A DNA stretch of 64,000 nucleotides from positions 1 through 64,000 of the forward strand of contig BROG01000301.1 in assembly GCA_030159075.1 (NCBI GenBank), given 5' to 3'. Below are positions 58,974 to 64,000 of this stretch, in pieces. The position numbers and the translations under genes were made by a program. The stretch comes from Atrina japonica (Eukaryota; Mollusca; Bivalvia; Pterioida; Pinnidae). The notes below the pieces were generated by a model that was not told the DNA's origin, ran no database searches, and worked only from the letters and a program-made list of their open reading frames with translations. Within the stretch, counting starts at the first letter, position 1. Each line of letters opens with the position of its first letter.

Positions 58974-59144
58974 TACAGTCAGACCTGTCTATATAGGCCA
59001 CTCAAGGGAATAGGCAAAAGTAGCTGTTTAAGACATGTGAGTTTTATAAAAAGGTTTTTTCATTATACAAAAGTTATGTTTGGATGACGTTTACAGGCAG
59101 GTGCCCTTTATAAAGAGGTGGCCTTGAATGCAAGTTTGACTGTA
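58974..59144. mobile_element. Short TIR element (171 bp)
   Basis: TACAGTCAGACCTGTCTATA at the left is inverted with GCAAGTTTGACTGTA at the right. The interior repeats GGCCACTC and GGTGGCC-like words. The CAGTCAGACC-type ends resemble pogo/Tigger-derived MITEs; this is a tentative assignment. Confidence 0.55.
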
Positions 59145-59256
59145 CTTGGAATTCTTTAATATCACAGGAAGATGATTGATTGATTTCTATTATAAAAACA
59201 TGGACAAGAGTATTCAAATTACAAGTGTGTCCAAAAAATATTAACAACAGAATATA

Positions 59257-59479
59257 CTATACTGGCCAGGGACCAGTAATCGGCTAAGACCAGTTGCTGG
59301 CTATTGCATGATTTGAGCTATATAGAATTTTTTTTAGATTTGTTTAGATAATACACAACAGTTTTCTCAAACAAGAGAAAAAAAAATATTCTTGAGGTAG
59401 CCTACATACTAAAGAAGAAATAGCACCATAGCCAGCTAGTGTTCCTAGGCGGCCACTGGTCCCCGATCAGTACTATACC
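59257..59479. mobile_element. Foldback element with ~50-bp imperfect inverted arms
   Basis: ACTATACTGGCCAGGGACCA, then GTTGCTGGCTATTG at the left mirrors CATAGCCAGCTAGTGTTCCT, then GGTCCCCGATCAGTACTATA at the right. The ~115-bp centre is AT-rich. No coding capacity. Confidence 0.65.
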
Positions 59480-60130
59480 GGTAAATGAATATACACTCAC
59501 CTGGTATATTTGAATACTAAATAGAGTGATATATATAGTGGAACATTGCCTAAAGACTCTCTCACTTAGGACCCCACCTTACATTTAAGACCATAAATAT
59601 TGGACCCAACCTTGCATTTCAGACCATCTAATAACTAAATACAAATATTGAGCCAAAGTCGTCAAGTTTGAGACAGGATATTCAAAGTCATGGGTCCTAT
59701 TTTGATTCTTTTCCTATTTTGATAGTTCTAGTAAACTGTGCAGTTGGCTGAGCTATATTGGGTACAAACATCATCAGCTGTGGACTCTTGGTAATTTGCC
59801 ACTTTGTTGAGACCAGCTCCTGAAAATAAAAATAAAATAAAATGAAACGCAGATGATGAAGACTGAAATATGAATAATACAAATGTCATCTCTAGTAAAC
59901 AGGAACCCGTCTTGAAAGACCACTCTCATAAAAGACCACCTGTCTTGAGAGACCACATTTCAGTGGCAGATGGGGCGGTCTCTCAAGACAAACTGTAAGC
60001 GTGAGGGGTAGCTTACTGTCGGGGGAAATAGGCATACCCAGAGAAAACCTAACGGAACATGTTCCTTCTACTATCAAAGTGCTGTTTCTCAGATTATTCT
60101 AAAAAAATCTATGTACAGAAAAAAAGAGCT
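59480..60130. other. Intergenic stretch with unclassified repeat words
   Basis: Words such as AGGACCCCACCTTACATTTA then AAGACCATAAATATTGGACC (59567 onward) and TTGAAAGACCACTCTCATAA, GAGAGACCACATTT (59912 onward) look like parts of dispersed repeats. None can be bounded here. The ORFs at 59697-60077 are not convincing. Confidence 0.35.
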
Positions 60131-60144
60131 TTCAATGGTTTTGG

Positions 60145-60419
60145 TTGTTGTTGTATTGTTGTTTAACGTCCCACTCAAGAATCTTTCACTCATGGAGATG
60201 TCACCAATGCCGGTGAAGGGCTTCAAATTTTGGCCTATGCTCGGCACCTACGGCCACTGAGCACAAAGGATTCTTAAACGTGCCGACGCCTGTGACACTG
60301 GACCTCGGTTTTTACTTTCTCATCCGAAGGGCAGTAATCTGACCTGCCACTGGCTCGCCTTGAATTCAAAACCTCATGATCAAGAGTCGAGCGTGCTACC
60401 AACTGAGCCAGGCTGACTC
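60145..60419 (-). mobile_element. SINE with GCCTGGCTCAGTTGG-type head and near-perfect target duplication
   Basis: On the minus strand, CCTGGCTCAGTTGGTAGCAC begins the head and the common body runs to GAGTGGGACGTTAAACAACA. TCAATGGTTTTGG (60132-60144) and TCAATAGTTTTTGG (60420-60433) are the flanking duplication, differing by one substitution and one base of length. Confidence 0.88.
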
Positions 60420-60433
60420 TCAATAGTTTTTGG

Positions 60434-61439
60434 ATAAAGCAACAAGTGGTAACAAGTAGCCAGCAAAAGAGTAACAGTGAACTTCATGTGTAGCACACTT
60501 GAAACCAATATCTGATGAATCAGGTTTTATGTTGGTCTGATCATTTATCCTCTTTGAAGGGAGACATGGCGGGGAAAATGGCAGAACCTACATTGTACCT
60601 TGTGGTTAAGCATTTTAAGTCGAAATAATGAATATTCTGTTAGAAATTGTTTGTTTTTATTCTATTTACACTGATATTAATACCAGAAAATAATGTTTGG
60701 TAATTTATTTGCCAATTAAAGACTTCTTTAATGTCCTTGGCACTGTAGATAACATCAGCATTTTTTCAGAATAGAAGTAGCCAAAAACTCTTTTCATGAA
60801 AATAGCTGACAGAATTTGTTGATATCAGCTTCTAATGAAAAGCCTGAAAAACTACCATATCTTAGGGGTACCTGGTCTCTAATTACGGAAAAAAAATATT
60901 ACATTGATCATACAACCAATGAATAAGATTTTTCAAGCACTTTTCTGGGACTTTTCATAGTACTTTTCAAGCACTTTCAATGGGTATATCAATTAAGGTA
61001 TCAAGACCTTGCAAGCCAAAACAAAGTAAAAAGGAACACTGACAGTACAGTTCTGTCACGTTTCAATGGCTGTCCTCAAAATACTGATTAGAGGTGACAA
61101 AACACTAAAAAGATCCAATATGCCAGCATCACAAAAATGCTGTACTCAAATTGTATTATACTAGGTGAAGTGTATTACACTAGGTTATTGAGATTATTTT
61201 TCTTTAAATAAAAGTCTTTCTTTAGTGACAAATAAACATGCAAGAATTAGAACTCAAGCCCTCTGAGGAATAAATCAAGCATTTTGCAATAAATTCAAGC
61301 ACTTTTCAAGGCTATCTTTGTTTTTAAGCACTTTTCAAGGATTAACTCTGTATTCAAGTACTTTTCAAAGTATTTGCAAACCCTGTATTATTGTAACAGA
61401 AATGTACCTCAGATTTAGATTCATGGGAGTTAAAAAAAG
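60434..61439. other. Intergenic stretch with a decayed hAT-like repeat
   Basis: CAAGCACTTTTC occurs about five times between 60935 and 61370, ending in AGTACTTTTCAAAGTATTTG then CAAACCCTGTA. On the minus strand this reads like a hAT-type terminus (CAGGGTTTGCAAATAC). The other terminus is not recognised. Confidence 0.4.

Positions 61440-61516
<77 letters not shown>
61440..61516. repeat. (TA)n microsatellite
   Basis: About 38 units with one CA interruption near the start. Confidence 0.96.
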
Positions 61517-61520
<4 letters not shown>

Positions 61521-61602
61521 CTAAGATGCTTTTTAAGTTTCTTATTTAAATCTACTGTGATATCAATGTACAAAAAAGTTGTTCAAGGAACATACAGTGA
61601 AA

Positions 61603-62680
61603 ACAAGAGGCCTTTGAGCCATTTAGCTTGCCTGAACAAAACTAGCTGACAACAGACAAATTGTGATCAGAAGAACACACTTTAATCTAAGTGTAAAGAC
61701 CCATAACGTTGAGAAACAAAAACTGAAAGTATCAAAATTCTTCTTCTATTGAAGACCAAATTGTTACTGTTTATTAGATTTCAACTCGTGTTCTAGTAGA
61801 GTATGTGAGGAGTAGTGTTTACAAGATTCAAGTAACACTAGAACATAAACTCTAAATGCTAAGGGACATAACTCTTGAAAAAAAATTGACCTGCTACAAT
61901 GTAGAAATCTCCTTCTTACCATGAGAACATATATGAAACTAGTTTTAATGCCTTTTTAGTGCTTCTCTTTGTATCGTGTTAGAAAGAATCTCAGAGGACT
62001 ATATAGAAATACAGAGTGTAAAGGTAACAAAACTCTTGACAGATTTATGACCTTGAAAAAAAAAACAAGGCTAATTTGAAGAATTTATAATTCCCCACCT
62101 GGACCAAGTCATTGAGCTATACAAATTGATAAAAACACCCATCTACTGGGGATGTATATGTCTGACCAAATATGATTAGCTTAGGTGAAAAAATGAAATG
62201 GATTATGGCCCAGACAAATAAAATCATCACAGGGGAATAATTCTTAAAAACAAGAGAGGAAGAAGTGCAATTTTTATATGTGACACGCCATCTATCTATG
62301 ATATTATGACCTTGACAAATAAAATCAACAAAGGGGAATAACTCTAAATTCAAGGGTGATAGGACAGCAATTTGTATACGCAGCACTCCTTCTATCGATG
62401 ATTTCTATTCTAACCAAGTGCATGTATGGGGAGCCTAGGTGATAAAATGACTTTGATATGGCCCAAAAAATAAAATCAACAAAGGGGAATAACTCTAAAG
62501 CTAAGGGTGGCAGGAGTACAGGTTTTGTATTGAGATTCTGTCTATTGAAGATGTATATTTTAACCAAGTATGGGGAGTATAGGTGAAGAAATGACTTAGA
62601 TATTGCCTTGAAACATAATACCAACAAAGAGGAAAACTCTAAAAATAAGAGTAGCAGGAGCGTAATTTTTGAAAACTAAT
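61603..62680. mobile_element. Diverged pearl-like element
   Basis: The start, AGAGGCCTTTGAGCCATTTA then GCTTGCCT, parallels the hairpin and TAGCTCACCT of the 51.49 kb element. The second half (62130-62680) contains diverged tandem units with AAATAAAATCAACAAAGGGG then AATAACTCTAAA near 62216, 62318, 62468 and 62610. The right terminus is not identified. Confidence 0.45.
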
Positions 62681-63277
62681 ATCTAAAAACTTTTGCATTT
62701 ATACCGCAATATAAATATGAAAAATGTTATCAGTAAATGTCAATAAATAAAGATTGTTGTTTCTAGCTAATTACTTTTGTCAAAAAACATTAGGAACCAT
62801 ATGGATAAATAAGAATGGAATAAATTTAAATGCTGAGGGCAAAATTGGCTACTCCTCCAACGACAAATATTTTGGTGAATATTCAGTACTTTTTTCTCAA
62901 TTCATCAACCCCTGAAAACAATGGACTCGTCTGGAAATCAATGACTTAGACCAGTCCAAATAAGTGTGTCTTTAGGGATAAATGGATTAATCATGTCACC
63001 TAGGTTTAATCTAAGTCAGATATCTTACTGGAGAAAAAAAAAAGAGATTTTAACTGGTACCAAGACAAGATGTTGTAGAGATATAGTATAATCTGTCTAT
63101 TCTTGCCAACCATGTGACTTGAGAATTAGGCCAGATTATGCAAAATCCAGAATACAGGAGGAAAGACCATCATGACATTAACAAAACAAATAGAAATGAC
63201 ACTTCACCCGTTATTGTGTAAGAAAAACATTTAATTTACAACAAACATGCATAAATACAGAGGTCGAGTGCATCTTA

Positions 63278-63751
63278 TACGGTAAAACTTAAATATAACA
63301 AACTCGGTTTGTACGAATTCATTCACATAACGAATTAAAAGAAAATCCCTGACTGCACCTCTATATATTCTTAGTTGAAAAACAATTTTATAACAAATTT
63401 TATGTAACGAATTTTTGCCTATAACAAACCAATTTGTATGTCCCCTGATGTCCAAATCAAAGTATTTTTATAGTATTATAACAAAGTGATCAATATCATT
63501 AAAACAAAAGTCAATTGTTGACTTTTTCGCCAAACATAAGTAGGCCTAATCTCTGAATAAACAAGTTGTGTAAATTAAAAGTAACAAAAAGTGTTTTCTT
63601 TTTACTTCATAGGAATGTTCCTTTCTGTTTTTTTTCTTCCAAGCTTAGTTCCTATTTGTAACCATTCAGCCCAACTATATAACTAACTGTCCTTATAACG
63701 AATTGAAAAATAAGGTCCCTTGAAATTCATTATATGCAGGTTTTACTGTAG
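63278..63751. mobile_element. TIR element, possibly pogo-related (474 bp)
   Basis: TACGGTAAAACTTAAATATA at the left is inverted with TATATGCAGGTTTTACTGTA at the right. Inside are several TATAACGAAT/TATAACAAAT words. No ORF of recognisable content. Confidence 0.55.
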
Positions 63752-64000
63752 TGTATTGGTTTTGTACTGGTCACTTTTTAATAAAGTATGAATTGAGTGT
63801 GCACCTATCACCTAACAATTATCTACCTGTCCGGATTACACAGTGTAATTAACCCCTTATTTAATCACTTGGGGGCAAACATTTAGGTCGGAATTCAGAA
63901 CGGACAAGATACAGAACACACAATATATTTTTACATTGAACATATCGGGAAATAATTTTGGACTGCCAAACAACACCGGATTAGACAAGAATCCGGAATA
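63752..64000. other. Window end, no feature recognised
   Basis: Nothing identifiable before the window ends. Confidence 0.45.

Overview
The window is eukaryotic nuclear DNA: AT-rich, intron-containing, low in gene density and packed with transposable elements and tandem repeats. Several families (tRNA-derived SINEs with a shared 3' body, pearl/Helentron-like elements carrying ~167-bp repeats, many short TIR elements) and a receptor pairing a somatomedin-B-like ectodomain with a Methuselah-like 7TM core point to a marine mollusc, most likely a bivalve. The species cannot be fixed from the sequence alone.

Only two host genes can be supported. The first is a complete two-exon receptor gene (149-1660 joined to 4771-6141, + strand, 960 residues) whose exons join in phase through clear GT/AG sites. 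The second is a partial ankyrin-repeat exon (26200-26820, - strand). They show no functional link, and almost everything else is repeat-derived.

Layout. 1-6.3 kb: receptor gene, whose intron holds a SINE, two MITE copies and an 84-bp hairpin with two CArG-like boxes. 6.3-13 kb: dispersed repeats and a TIR element filled by a 50-bp tandem array (10.16-10.85 kb). 13.3-19.5 kb: an antisense L1/Tx1-type LINE relic split by a younger sense-strand LINE and a SINE. 20-30 kb: SINEs, MITEs, microsatellites, the ankyrin exon and a 46-bp tandem repeat. 30-34 kb: dispersed repeats, two minisatellites, a 5S rRNA-like sequence and GATA/GA microsatellites. 34-38 kb: AT microsatellites. 38.6-40.2 kb: a recent 831-bp tandem duplication. 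40.4-43.3 kb: a ~77-copy 38-bp satellite. 44-48 kb: hairpins, a Helentron-like element and a CACGTG-containing array. 49-54 kb: a LINE fragment with a SINE insert, then a pearl-like element inserted into a SINE head. 54.2-55.7 kb: a dead Tc1/mariner element. 56-64 kb: SINEs, MITEs and a second, diverged pearl-like region.

No new cellular system is demonstrated. The most informative signals are the nested insertions, the TIR element with an internal 50-bp array, the hairpin-forming satellite, and the two elements with hairpins at both ends.
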